The notes beneath the pieces are model-generated. The model was not told the origin of the DNA and made no database searches. It saw nothing but the letters and a program-made list of their open reading frames with translations. A stretch of 64,000 nucleotides of DNA, from the NCBI GenBank assembly GCA_963728875.1, contig CAVSLJ010000001.1:248001-312000 (forward strand), written 5' to 3'. Shown piece after piece: positions 46,474 through 55,869 of this stretch. A program made the translations under genes and the position numbers. Each line of letters opens with the position of its first letter. The stretch's first letter is position 1. The DNA comes from DASUPK01 sp963728875. GTDB lineage: Bacteria; Actinomycetota; Thermoleophilia; Solirubrobacterales; 70-9.

Positions 46474-47541
46474 CTACTGGTCGAGCTGGTCGGCGCATTT
46501 CTGCAGCTCGGCCGAGCCCGAGGCCTGTGAGAGGCACTGCTCGTACGCCTGGATGCCCGAGTTGCTGGGCGCTGTGGTGGATCCACCCGACTCGGGCAGG
46601 GCGCCGCCCGTCCCGAGGCCGCCGCGGAGCGCATTGCCCAGCTGTCCCGGGTTGACCCCGATCGCCTGGAAGAGCTCGCTCAGGGGCTGGGGATTCGCCG
46701 GAGCGTTGAAGGTCTCCGGCTTGTTGACGTCCGCGAAGTTGAGCTGCAGGTCGACGGAGAGCGAGTCCGGCGCGCCCGGGGTTCCCGCGGGCGGCTTCAG
46801 CTCCACGTGAATCTGGAACCGGCGGAGCAGCTTGTCGTCCTCGCCCGAGTAGACGTCGATGTCGCCGGACTGAACGACGTTGTCGAGCTGGTCGAGCTGC
46901 TGGGGGTCGACGTTGCCGACGGCGCTGCCCGCCCGCTGGGCGATCGTCTTGATGTCGTCGACGAGCTTCGGGGTGTCGACGGACCCGGAGATGTGGATCG
47001 TCTTGGTCCCCTCGACGTCCTCGGTCCCATCGTTCTTCAGGTCGGTCAGCCAGTTGGCCGGGCTGATGTCCAGCGCCTTCAGGAGGCTCGCCGACTTGCC
47101 GGAGCTGTTCTGGCCCTGCAGCTGTGCGTAGGTGGCGGTGAACTCGTCGTAGAGCTGCTGGGGCACGGCGTAGTCGGTGCCCTGGAAGTTGACAAAGGCT
47201 CCCTCTCCCGTGGAGATCAGGCCGCCGCTGCCCGAGAGGCTCTGCGAGCCCGATTCCGCCCTCACCGAGGCGTCGACATCGAACTTGGGGAACTGGTCGG
47301 CGCCCTGGCCCGCGAACTTCCCGCCGAGCTTCGCCTCGAAGCTGCCCGGGTTGTCGCCGCCGGATGTCTCCAGCTTCAGGTCGAGGTCGAAGGTGCCGCT
47401 CCGGATGGTGGTCGGGTTGCTGAAAGTCTGCTGGAGGACCTGCTGCGGGTCCTCGCCGTTGCCGCCCCCGCCGCAGGCGGCGACCAGCAGGGCGCTCGCC
47501 ACGACGAGCGCAGATGCGATGAGGGTGCGATTCCTGCCCAC
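46474..47541 (-). CDS. Lipoprotein, LppX/LprAFG-like
   Basis: 355 residues with a lipobox signal (ALVVASALLVAAC) and a long beta-rich mature domain with alternating hydrophobic pattern (GTFDLDLKLET, GEGAFVNFQGTDYAVP, YEFTATYAQLQ-type segments). It resembles the actinobacterial LppX/LprG group of lipid-binding lipoproteins, with a Gly/Asp-rich start. The C-terminus has a two-cysteine helix (YEQCLSQASGSAELQKCAD). GTG 47541; TACTCT lies ten bases upstream. Lipid carriage is inference. Confidence 0.65.
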   Translation of the reverse strand: MGRNRTLIASALVVASALLVAACGGGGNGEDPQQVLQQTFSNPTTIRSGTFDLDLKLETSGGDNPGSFEAKLGGKFAGQGADQFPKFDVDASVRAESGSQSLSGSGGLISTGEGAFVNFQGTDYAVPQQLYDEFTATYAQLQGQNSSGKSASLLKALDISPANWLTDLKNDGTEDVEGTKTIHISGSVDTPKLVDDIKTIAQRAGSAVGNVDPQQLDQLDNVVQSGDIDVYSGEDDKLLRRFQIHVELKPPAGTPGAPDSLSVDLQLNFADVNKPETFNAPANPQPLSELFQAIGVNPGQLGNALRGGLGTGGALPESGGSTTAPSNSGIQAYEQCLSQASGSAELQKCADQLDQ

Positions 47542-47595
47542 GCGGCGCCGCAGAGTAGCGCAAGCCGTTTAGCGGCAGGTTGAGTTTGCTCGTCC

Positions 47596-47601
47596 TATCC
47601 T
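47596..47601 (+). promoter_or_regulatory. -10 element of leaderless cyclase-ATPase mRNA
   Basis: TATCCT, six bases before the ATG at 47608. Confidence 0.5.
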
Positions 47602-47607
47602 GGGTTC

Positions 47608-50600
47608 ATGGAGGGGAGGAGGGCATGTCCTACCTGTAGCGCGGAGAACCCCGATCGCGCGCGCTTCTGCATGTCCTGTGGGGCCGAGCTCTCACCGCGC
47701 TGCCCGGAGTGCGGCGCGGAGAACCCGGTCGGCGCCAAGTTCTGCATGGAGTGCGGGACCGGCCTCTCCCCCGCGGCGTCCGCTCCCGCCAAGGCGCCGG
47801 CGGCGACGGAGGCGCCCCCCGAGGAGCGTCGGCAGGCGACGGTCCTGTTCGCCGATCTCTCGGGATACACGGCGGCGGCCGAGCGCATGGACCCGGAGGC
47901 GGTCAAGGCCCTCGTCGACCGCACCCTGCGCGTGCTGGGCGACCAGATCGAGCGCTTCGGCGGCTCGATCGACAAGTTCATCGGCGACAACGTGATGGGC
48001 GTCTTCGGGGCACCGGTGGCCCACGAGGACGATCCCGAAAGAGCCGTGCGCGCCGGCCTCGGCATGCAGGACGCGATGGAGGAGGCGAATCGCCAGAGCC
48101 GTGAGAAGTACGACGTCGGCTTCTCGCTTCGGGTCGGGATCAACTCGGGCGAGGTGATGGCCGGCGCGGTGGGCGATCGCTACACCGTGATGGGTGACGC
48201 GGTGAACGTCGCGGCGCGCCTCCAGGCCGCCGGGCGCCCGGACGCCGTCACCGTCGGCGAATCGACCTATCGCTCCACCCGCGAGGCGGTCTCCTACGAA
48301 CGGCTCGAACCGCTCACCTTGAAGGGCAAGGAGGAGCCGGTGCCCGCCTGGGAGGCCACCGGCGTGCTCGCCGAGCCTCGTCGCGGCGCGGGCCGCGCGC
48401 AGACGCCGCTGATCGGCCGCGAGGAGGAGGCGAGCCTGCTCACGTCGCTGGTCGAGCGGGTCGAGCGCGAGAGCCGCCCGCACCTGGTCACGGTGATCGG
48501 ACAGGCCGGCGTCGGCAAGTCGAGGCTGCTCCGCGAGCTGATGACGAATCTCACCGAGTCCGAGGACCCCCCGACGATAAGGCGGGGACAGTGCCCGCCG
48601 TACGGAGCCGGAATCGCCTACTGGGCGCTCGCCGAGGTCCTCAATGACGAGTTCGAGATACGCGACACGGACGCTCCCGACACGGCCTGGGAGAAGCTTC
48701 GCTCGGGCGTCACCGAGCTGATGCGGGAACTGGGAGACGAGCCCGCCGGCGAGCGCAACGCCGCGCTGCTGGCGATTCCGCTGGGCCTGGATCCGCCGGA
48801 GGAGCTGCGGCCCTCCGAGGCCGATCCACAGCGGATGCGCGAGGCGCTCTTCTCAGCCGCCCGCGCGGCGGTGGAGGCGATCGCGCGGCGCCGCCCGCTC
48901 GTCCTCGCGATCGACGACATCCACTGGGCGGACGAGGGAATGCTCGACCTGATCGACCACCTGACCCGCTGGGTGCGGGCGCCGCTGCTGCTGGTCTGCC
49001 TCGCGAGGGATGAGCTGCTGGAGCGCCGGCCGGGCTGGGGCGGTGGTCGCCGCAATGCGACCACGATCTCCCTGGAACCGCTCACCGCCGACGAGACGCG
49101 CGAGCTGGTCGCCGCCCTGATGCCGAGCACGGACAACGGGGCCGCCGATGTCGTGCCGCAGGTGGCCGAGCGATCCGGCGGCAACCCGCTCTTCGCCGAG
49201 GAGATGGTCAACCGCCTGCTCGAGGAGGAGACCGCCGAGGCCGAGGCGCTGCCCAGCACGGTGCAGTCGCTGCTGGCCGCCCGCCTCGATTCGCTCGAGC
49301 GGCTGGAGCGCCGCCTGCTCCAGTCCGCCTCCGTCGTGGGCCAGACCTTCTGGGAGGGCGCCCTCGCGACGACCGCCGCCGAGGAAGGGCTCGACCTCGG
49401 AACGACGCTCGCCAATCTGCAGGAGAAGGACCTGCTCGTGCCGAGCGCCAGCAGCCGCCTCGCGGGCGAGAGCGAATACGCCTTCAAGCACGTCCTGATC
49501 CGCGACGTCGCCTATTCGATGCTGCCGAAGTCCGTTCGCTGCCGGAAGCACGTCGAGGTCGCCGAGTTCATCCGCGAGCGCGCCGGAGAGCGGAGCGACG
49601 GCGTCATCGGCCTGATCGCCGAGCACTTCGCCCGCGCCGCGGCGCTCGGCTCGGAGGCCGGGCTCGACCGCGATGCCCTCACGCAGCTGCAGACGCAGGC
49701 GCTCGAGTCCCTGGAGGCGGCGGGCGACGCGGCGGCCGCCCTCTACTCCAACGCCGAGGCGTTCGACCGCTACACGGCCGCGCTCGAGATCTCGGAGTCA
49801 CTCGAGCCGGGGACGGTGGCGCGAATCGGCGAGAAGCAGGGCGACGTCGCTCTGCGGATGGGACGAGTCGACGCCGCGGTGCGCGTCTGGGAGCGCTGCC
49901 TGGAGTACCACCGCGCGCAGGAGGACCTCGCCCGCGTCGCGGACCTCCACCGCAAGATCGGCGCCGCGCTCTGGCACAAGGGCGAGCGCCGCGCCTCGAT
50001 CGACAACTACCAGCGCGGCATCGACCTGCTCAAGGACGGGCCGCCCTGCATCGAGCTCGTCCGCCTCTACGAGGAGGCCGCCTCCCTCTACATGCACACC
50101 GGCGACAACATGCTCGCCATCTACGCGTCCGAGAAGGCGCTGCGTCTCGCGGAGCGTCTGGACGAGGCACGGGCCGCCAGCCGGGCCCACGGGATCTTCG
50201 GCCGGGTCTTCGGCCGCATCGGCGATTCGGAGAAGGCGCGCGAGAACCTGGAGCGCTCGGTCGCCCTCGCCCGGGAATCCGACCGCGCCGAAGCGGTCCG
50301 TGCCCTGCTCACCCTCGGCTATCACCTGGAGGTCTCCGAGGCCGACTACGACGGCGCGGCCGCCGCGTACCGGGAAGCGCTCGAGATCGCCCAGGAGGTC
50401 GGCGACCTCCCTTCGCAGGTTGAGCTGCACGCCTCGCTCGGGGAGCTCGCCGTCGACAAGGCCGACTGGGAGGCGGTCGAGGAGGCGGCGGAGGCGAGCG
50501 CGAGCCTGGCCGAGCGGGAAGGCCTCTACGGCAAGCTCTGCTTCCCGGATCTGATGCGAGGCGTGCTCAGCTGGCGCGCCGGCGACTGGGATGAGGCGGC

Positions 50601-51156
50601 GAAGTCGTTCCGCCGCGCCCACGAGCTGGGCGAGCAGGTCGGCCGATCCGAGGTCGCGTTCAACGCCCTCTCCTGGCTCGCGATCACCCTGCGCGAGAGC
50701 GGCGACCTGTCGGCCGCCGAGACCGAGCTGACCCGGGCGCTCGACATCTGCGAGCGCGCCGGCCTGATCGCGCAATCGGTTGAGGCGATCTCCGCCCGTG
50801 CCGTTGTGCTGGCCCTGGCCGGGCGGACCGATCAGGCGCGAGCCGCGGCGGAGGAGGCAGGGCGGCTGGCCGGCCGACTGCACTACCCGGTCGGCGAGGC
50901 CGCCACCGCCGAGGCCGCTGGAGCCTGCGCCGAGGACGCGGATCAGGCCGCCGAGAAGATCAACGAGGCCCGCCGCCGCTGGCAGGAGCTGGGCCGCCCA
51001 CTCGATGCGACCCGCTGCCTGGTCGTGCGGGGCCGTCTGCTGCTGGAGCAAGATCCCGCCACCGCCGCCGGGCTGCTCGACGATGCCGCCTTGGAGTACG
51101 AGGAGCTGGGTGCCCCGGCGCTCGCGGCGCGCGCCCGCGAGCCCGTCGCAGGCTGA
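47608..51156 (+). CDS. Zinc ribbon - class III cyclase - ATPase - TPR signalling protein
   Basis: 1182 residues. Two N-terminal zinc ribbons (CPTCSAENPDRARFCMSCG and CPECGAENPVGAKFCMECG), then a class III nucleotide cyclase (TVLFADLSGYTAAAERMD, FIGDNVMGVFGAP, MGDAVNVAARLQ) with both metal aspartates, then a STAND/AAA-type ATPase (Walker A GQAGVGKSRLLREL about 296, Walker B LVLAIDDIHWAD about 430), then about 500 residues of TPR helices. The cyclase has the Asn/Arg transition-state pair but its base-selecting residues cannot be fixed. It could couple ligand or partner sensing by the TPRs to cAMP production. Start ATG. Confidence 0.9.
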   Translation: MEGRRACPTCSAENPDRARFCMSCGAELSPRCPECGAENPVGAKFCMECGTGLSPAASAPAKAPAATEAPPEERRQATVLFADLSGYTAAAERMDPEAVKALVDRTLRVLGDQIERFGGSIDKFIGDNVMGVFGAPVAHEDDPERAVRAGLGMQDAMEEANRQSREKYDVGFSLRVGINSGEVMAGAVGDRYTVMGDAVNVAARLQAAGRPDAVTVGESTYRSTREAVSYERLEPLTLKGKEEPVPAWEATGVLAEPRRGAGRAQTPLIGREEEASLLTSLVERVERESRPHLVTVIGQAGVGKSRLLRELMTNLTESEDPPTIRRGQCPPYGAGIAYWALAEVLNDEFEIRDTDAPDTAWEKLRSGVTELMRELGDEPAGERNAALLAIPLGLDPPEELRPSEADPQRMREALFSAARAAVEAIARRRPLVLAIDDIHWADEGMLDLIDHLTRWVRAPLLLVCLARDELLERRPGWGGGRRNATTISLEPLTADETRELVAALMPSTDNGAADVVPQVAERSGGNPLFAEEMVNRLLEEETAEAEALPSTVQSLLAARLDSLERLERRLLQSASVVGQTFWEGALATTAAEEGLDLGTTLANLQEKDLLVPSASSRLAGESEYAFKHVLIRDVAYSMLPKSVRCRKHVEVAEFIRERAGERSDGVIGLIAEHFARAAALGSEAGLDRDALTQLQTQALESLEAAGDAAAALYSNAEAFDRYTAALEISESLEPGTVARIGEKQGDVALRMGRVDAAVRVWERCLEYHRAQEDLARVADLHRKIGAALWHKGERRASIDNYQRGIDLLKDGPPCIELVRLYEEAASLYMHTGDNMLAIYASEKALRLAERLDEARAASRAHGIFGRVFGRIGDSEKARENLERSVALARESDRAEAVRALLTLGYHLEVSEADYDGAAAAYREALEIAQEVGDLPSQVELHASLGELAVDKADWEAVEEAAEASASLAEREGLYGKLCFPDLMRGVLSWRAGDWDEAAKSFRRAHELGEQVGRSEVAFNALSWLAITLRESGDLSAAETELTRALDICERAGLIAQSVEAISARAVVLALAGRTDQARAAAEEAGRLAGRLHYPVGEAATAEAAGACAEDADQAAEKINEARRRWQELGRPLDATRCLVVRGRLLLEQDPATAAGLLDDAALEYEELGAPALAARAREPVAG

Positions 51157-51179
51157 TGTCCAGAGGCAGACGGCGCTCA

Positions 51180-51185
51180 TAGAAT
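51180..51185 (+). promoter_or_regulatory. -10 element of leaderless EVE-gene mRNA
   Basis: TAGAAT, six bases before the GTG at 51192. Confidence 0.55.
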
Positions 51186-51191
51186 CCTGCC

Positions 51192-51689
51192 GTGAGCGGA
51201 AACGACCATCAGACGTGGATCCTCACGGGGTCCCTGGAGAACTTCCGCATCAACGTCGAGCGCGGCTTCAACGTGATCGGCTTCAAGGAGCGCCGGCGGC
51301 GCCAGGCGGAGGAGTTCGAGCCCGGCGACGAGATCTTCTTCTACGTCACCGGCGTCCAGGCCTTCGGCGGGCTCGCCCGGGTGAAGTCCGAGATGTTCGA
51401 GGATCGCACCCCGATCTGGCCGCAACGCAAATCATCAACGGCGGCCACAAGAACCGCCGCCGCATCAACGGAGCCCTATCCGTGGCGCGTCGAAGCCGAA
51501 CCCGTGCTCATCCTCCCCGAAGAGGAGTTCGTGCCCGCCGAGGAGCTCGCCACCGAGCTCGAGCACGTCCGCAAATGGCCGCCCGATCACTGGCATCTCG
51601 CCTTCCAGGGCCAGCTCCGGACGATCGGCAAAGCCGACGCCGCCCTGCTCCGCCGGCGCCTCTCTTCCGAGCTGACCGCAAGCGCGTGA
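51192..51689 (+). CDS. EVE/PUA-like domain protein
   Basis: 165 residues. EVE-domain pattern: WILTGSLENFRINVERGFNV, VIGFKERRRRQAEEF, EPGDEIFFYVTGVQAFGGLA, PIWP and YPWRVEAEPVLILPEE. EVE domains bind modified bases in DNA or RNA. Residues between PIWP and YPWRV read as RKSSTAATRTAAAST in frame with rare A-ending codons, whereas the neighbouring frame reads QIINGGHKNRRRINGA with G/C third positions, so two compensating one-base errors are suspected at about 51424 and 51476. Overlaps the DUF2203 start (GTGA). Confidence 0.8.
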   Translation: MSGNDHQTWILTGSLENFRINVERGFNVIGFKERRRRQAEEFEPGDEIFFYVTGVQAFGGLARVKSEMFEDRTPIWPQRKSSTAATRTAAASTEPYPWRVEAEPVLILPEEEFVPAEELATELEHVRKWPPDHWHLAFQGQLRTIGKADAALLRRRLSSELTASA

Positions 51690-52087
51690 CCGAAGAGGAA
51701 ACCGGACTCGTCCACGAGCGCCACTTCACCCGGGAGGAGGCGAACGCGCTCCTCCCCCAGCTCACGGCGATGCTGGACAGGCTTCGCGACGCGAAGGACG
51801 AGCTCACGGATACCGAGGCCCACGAGGCCCTCTCGGAGGCCGCCCCGGGCAACGGCGGCGGCGATCAGGGCAGGCAGGTCGGCGTCGCCTTCCTGGAGGT
51901 CCGGCGGCTGCTCGAGACGATCGAGCAGTCCGGGATCGTGCTGCGCGACATCGACCGCGGCCTGCTCGACTTCCCCGCGGTGATGGACGGCCGCGAGGTC
52001 TACCTGTGCTGGGAGCTCGGCGAGGAAGAGGTCGCCTACTGGCACGAGCTGGAGACCGGTTACGGTGGCCGCGAGCCGCTCGACTAG
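51686..52087 (+). CDS. DUF2203-like protein
   Basis: 133 residues starting at GTG 51686, overlapping the EVE stop. HERHFTREEANALLPQLTAM, a helical hairpin, then FLEVRRLLETIEQSGIVLRD and DFPAVMDGREVYLCWELGEEEVAYWHE match the DUF2203 family of short cytosolic proteins. The C-terminal part with WELGEE is the best-conserved region. Function unknown. The long frame starting at 50780 is a shadow of the cyclase gene. Confidence 0.85.
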   Translation: MTEEETGLVHERHFTREEANALLPQLTAMLDRLRDAKDELTDTEAHEALSEAAPGNGGGDQGRQVGVAFLEVRRLLETIEQSGIVLRDIDRGLLDFPAVMDGREVYLCWELGEEEVAYWHELETGYGGREPLD

Positions 52088-52565
52088 GGGTTGGAGGTCC
52101 GTCCCGCGCAAGCTGCTCCGCGACCTGCGTGGTCTCGGCGGCAACGAGCGAATCGCGGTGATCGGCTGCGCCGTGATGGTCGGCAGCCTGCTGCTCCCCT
52201 GGTACCAGTCGCCGATCTCGAACGACCTCGTGCTCACCGGCATCGGCGGCTTCAGCTGGGCGGAGGGGGCGCTGCTGCTGATCGCCGCGGCGACGACCTT
52301 CCTCGCGCTGCAGGGCGGCGGCGGCTACGTGCCGCCCCGGCCGCTGCGCGAGTGGGGCCTCTTCGTGGCGGCGGGGATCTGGGCGGCCGCGATCGTCGTC
52401 TACCGGATGCTCGACCGCCCGCCGTTCACGCTGGGCGGACGAGATGAGCCCTACGACCTGCACTACGCGATCTTCGTCGCCCTCGCCGGCGCCCTGATCA
52501 TCGTCGCCGCCGGGCTGCGAATGCGGCCGCGCGAACGGGCCAAGCGCCCGCAGGCACCCGACTGA
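52065..52565 (+). CDS. Four-helix membrane protein
   Basis: 166 residues with hydrophobic segments at about 32-48 (IAVIGCAVMVGSLLLPWY), 58-84, 98-113 and 135-155. A short basic N-terminus (RKLLRDLRGLGG) and a basic tail. The GTG at 52065 overlaps the end of DUF2203 by 23 bp, implying coupled translation. No family recognised; the WY/PW-rich loop is reminiscent of small DUF-type membrane proteins. Confidence 0.7.
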   Translation: MAASRSTRGWRSVPRKLLRDLRGLGGNERIAVIGCAVMVGSLLLPWYQSPISNDLVLTGIGGFSWAEGALLLIAAATTFLALQGGGGYVPPRPLREWGLFVAAGIWAAAIVVYRMLDRPPFTLGGRDEPYDLHYAIFVALAGALIIVAAGLRMRPRERAKRPQAPD

Positions 52566-52572
52566 TCCAAGC

Positions 52573-53341
52573 TCAGTCGTCGATCGGCTCGGGCGGCTCC
52601 ATGCCGTGCCGGCGCATGCCGGCCTCGATCTCCTCGACGACGGCGTCGATCACGGCGACCCGCGCGTAGCGCTTCGACTCGGCCGGGATCAGGTGCCAGG
52701 CGGCGTTCGGCTCATCGGTCCGGGCGAGCATGTCCTCCACCGCCTGCTTGTACTCGTCACGCTTCTCGCGGTTGCGCCAGTCATCGTCGGTCAGCTTCCA
52801 GGTCTTCAGCGGATCCTGCTCGCGGTCCTTGAACCGCTTCAGCTGCTCCTTGCCGGAGATGTGCAGCCAGAACTTGATCAGAATTGTGCCCTCATCCGCC
52901 AGGGTCCGCTCGAAGGCGTTGATCTCGTCGTACGCCCGGAGCCACTGCTCGCGGGTCGCAAGGCCCTCGACCCGCTCGACCAGCACCCTCCCGTACCAGG
53001 AGCGGTCGAAGACAGCCATCCCGCCCCACCCCGGCAGCGCGGGCCAGAAGCGCCAGAGGAAGTGATGGCGCTTCTCATCATGCGTCGGCGCCGCGAACTG
53101 GACGACGCGGACGTGGCGTGGATCGAGTGGAGCCACGAGGCGCTTGATCGCTCCGCCCTTTCCCGAGGCGTCCTCCCCTTCGAAGATGACGCAGACGGGC
53201 GGGCCGAGCTCGCCCTTGCCGATCAGCCCGCCGAGCGTCAGGCGGAGTTGCTCGAGGCGGGTCTGGGACCGCTTCGAGCCCCTCGGCCTCCTCCTCGCGC
53301 GAGAGCTTCTTGGTCAGGTCGAGGTCGTCGAGGACGCCCAT
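52573..53341 (-). CDS. ppk2: Polyphosphate kinase 2 (frame broken once)
   Basis: Transfers phosphate between polyphosphate and nucleotides. The N-terminus from ATG 53341 (MGVLDDLDLTKKLSREEEAE) and the rest lie in two frames; removing one G from the run around 53281-53284 joins them as EAEGSKRSQTRLEQL. Then Walker A FEGEDASGKGGAIKRLVAPL, RHHFLWRFWPALPGWG, Walker B VFDRSWYGRVLVERVEGL and the lid region are in order (each quoted within the limit as separate motifs). About 255 residues, matching the family. With CHAD and CYTH genes nearby this suggests a polyphosphate cluster. A short frame covers only 187 residues. Confidence 0.85.
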
Positions 53342-53345
53342 CGGC

Positions 53346-53543
53346 TCAGAATCCCGTCGGTGCCCTGCCGTTGTGGGTGGCGATCGCGAGTTGGAGCAGC
53401 CCGATCGCGGCCAGGATCACGACGATCCCGAACGCGATGATCCAGTTGTTTCGGGCGCCGTGGCCGTACCAGCCAACAAGGAATCCGATGGCGAGCAGGA
53501 CGGCGTAGGGGCCGAGCGAGTCGGGCAGGGCGATGGCGAACAT
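53346..53543 (-). CDS. Small two-helix membrane protein (65 aa)
   Basis: Hydrophobic segments LGPYAVLLAIGFLVGWYG and WIIAFGIVVILAAIGLLQLA with a short polar turn. Hypothetical. The start codon is only 24 bases from that of the divergent MoxR gene, and the two predicted -10 elements overlap at 53551-53560. It lies directly downstream of nothing on its strand; its stop precedes the PPK2 start by four bases, so both may be cotranscribed. Confidence 0.7.
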   Translation of the reverse strand: MFAIALPDSLGPYAVLLAIGFLVGWYGHGARNNWIIAFGIVVILAAIGLLQLAIATHNGRAPTGF

Positions 53544-53550
53544 GGCGCGC

Positions 53551-53560
53551 TATCTATCAT
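53551..53560. promoter_or_regulatory. Overlapping divergent -10 elements
   Basis: TATCTATCAT holds TATCAT (plus strand, seven bases before ATG 53568) and TAGATA (minus strand, seven bases before ATG 53543). RNA polymerase could occupy only one direction at a time. Confidence 0.5.
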
Positions 53561-53567
53561 CCCCCAG

Positions 53568-54508
53568 ATGCCGGACTCCGAGCCCCAGTCAGTCGCCCAG
53601 GTTCGCGAGGGACTCGGCCAGGTCGGATACCTGGCCGACGAGGCGGCCGCGCTCGTCTCGTTCCTCGCCCAGCGCCTCGGCAAGCCCGTGCTGGTCGAGG
53701 GCCCGGCCGGCGTCGGCAAGACCGAGCTCGCCAAGGCGCTCTCGCGCTCAACCGGTCGCAGGCTGGTCCGCCTCCAGTGCTACGAGGGGCTCGACGAGGC
53801 CAAGGCCCTGTACGAGTGGAACTACCGTAAGCAGCTGCTGAGGATCCAGGCCGAGGCCTCCGGCGAGGCGGAGTCCGCCTCCGAGGGCTCCTGGGCCCGG
53901 ACGCGCGGCGACATCTTCTCCGAGGACTTCCTCTTCACCCGGCCGCTGCTCGAGGCGATCAGCGCCGAGGATGCCGTCGTCCTGCTGATCGACGAGATCG
54001 ACAAGACCGACCAGGAGTTCGAGGCGATGCTGCTCGAGGTCCTCTCCGACTTCCAGATCTCGATCCCGGAGCTCGGCGTGATCGAGGCGCGCACCCGGCC
54101 GATCGTGGTGCTCACCTCCAACAACTCGCGCGAGCTCACCGAGGCGCTCAAGCGCCGCTGTCTCTATCTCTGGCTCGACTACCCGTCGGTCGACCGCGAG
54201 CTCGAGATCGTCCGCCTGCACGCCCCGATCTCGACGAGGGGCTGGCGCGGCGACTGGTCGAGATCGTCCACATGGTCCGCCAGCTGGACCTGAAGAAGCC
54301 GCCCTCGATCGCGGAGTCGATCGACTGGGCGCGGACGCTGCTGCTGATCGGCGCCGACGACATCGACCGCGAGACCTTCGAGCAGTCGATGAGCATCCTG
54401 GTGAAGCATCGTTCCGACATCGACCTCGTCGCGGAGCGCGTCTCCGTGAAGCTCGAGGGCAACGGCGTGACCGGCGGCCTCACCCCGCCCGGCTCAGCCG
54501 GGAGCTAG
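53568..54508 (+). CDS. MoxR-family AAA ATPase (frame broken once)
   Basis: Chaperone ATPase usually paired with a VWA protein. Walker A VEGPAGVGKTELAKAL, Walker B VVLLIDEIDKTDQEFE, sensor TSNNSRELTEALKRRCLYLW. After LHAP the frame is lost; adding one C to the run at 54223-54226 restores DLDEGLARRLVEIVHMVRQLDL and the rest to the stop at 54508. Together about 313 residues, normal. The downstream VWA gene starts three bases later, so the two are a unit. Confidence 0.85.
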
Positions 54509-54511
54509 GCG

Positions 54512-55869
54512 GTGAGCACCACCGCGGGCAGCCTGCTCGCCTTCTTCGAGGACCTCCGCTCGGAGGGGGTCGCCGTCGGCACCTCCGAGATCCTCGACGC
54601 CTTCGCGGCGCTCGACGAGGTGAGCTGGACCGACCAGCGCGACTTCCGGGAGTCCCTGGCGGCGACGATCGCGAAGTCCCAGGAGGACCGGCGGATCTTC
54701 GAGCTGCTCTTCGACCGGCACTTCTTCCGCGCCGCCGAGACCGAGGCGCTGGAGCAGCGGGATCGAGGACGAGCGCTTCGAGGGCTCGGGCGACCGGATC
54801 GACCTCGACGAGCTCCGTGAGGCGATCCGCCGCGCGATCTTCGAGGGCAACGACGGCGAGATGCGCGACCTGGCCCGCCTCGCGATGACGGCGTTCGGCC
54901 GCCAGGGGGAGCGCTCGGGCGTGATCGGAGTGGACGTCCAGCGAATCCGCCGGGCGCTCGACCTGCAGGCGGGCGGGCGGCGGAACGACGACGACGCGCC
55001 GGCGCTCGACCCCGACAACATCCGCCAGTTCGAGCGCTACCTGCGCCGCGAGCTGGAGCGGGCGACCATCGAGCGCACGGGCAAGCTCCCCCCTCGCGGC
55101 CGCTCGCGGAGCTCGACCGGACCCTGCCGACGCAGCCCGGCCCAGGACCTGACCGCCGTCCACCGCGCCGTCGCCCAGCTGAAGAAGCGGATCGCGACTC
55201 TCGGGTCACGAGCAGCGGGGACGGACCCGCGGCCGCCACGTCGACGTTCGCCGCACGATGAGGGCCTCACTCGAGACCGGCGGCGTGCCGCTCAACCTCC
55301 GCTACCGGCCCAAGCGGCCGCGGCGGCCGGAGATCTACGTGCTCTGCGACGTCTCGACCTCGGTATCGAGCGCGAGCGTCTTCTTTCTCTCGGTGCTGCA
55401 CGCGCTCCACGACTCGTTCCGAAAGCTGCGCAGCTTCGTCTTCATCGAGCGAATCTCAGAGGTCACCGACATCTTCGAGCACGAGCGCGACTTCCGGAAG
55501 ATCTCGGAGCGGGTCTCCTCGGAGGGCGGCGTCGCCGATGTCTCGGGCTACACCGACTACGGTCGCGTCTGGCTCGAATTCGGCGAGGAGATCGCGGAGG
55601 ATCTGGGCCCGCGCTCAACGGTGATCGTCCTGGGCGACGCGCGCACCAACGGCCGCGAGCCGCACGCCGCCACCTTCGGCGCGATCGCCGAGCACGCCGG
55701 ACGCACCTTCTGGCTCAACCCCGAGCCCAAGCTCTACTGGAACTACGGCGACTCGGTGATGGCCGCCTACGAGCCCTACTGCGACGGTGCCTTCGAGTGC
55801 TGGACGACCAAGCACCTCGAGAACTTCGTCAACGTGATCGCCGGTAGCGCTTCGCGAGTCGAGCCGTGA
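54512..55869 (+). CDS. CoxE-like VWA-domain protein (frame broken four times)
   Basis: Partner of the MoxR ATPase. One reading emerges after four one-base corrections: extra G near 54758, missing C near 55090, extra C near 55141 and extra G near 55205. Segments in order: AFFEDLRSEGVAVGTSEILD, FRESLAATIAKSQEDRR, DGEMRDLARLAMTAFGRQGE, QDLTAVHRAVAQLKKRIATLG, then the VWA core RPEIYVLCDVSTSVSSAS, FVFIERISEVTDIFE and GDARTNGREPHAATFG. The metal site is DVSTSVS (DxSxS form). About 450 residues. The density of homopolymer breaks suggests sequencing error, though decay is possible. GTG start. Confidence 0.75.
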
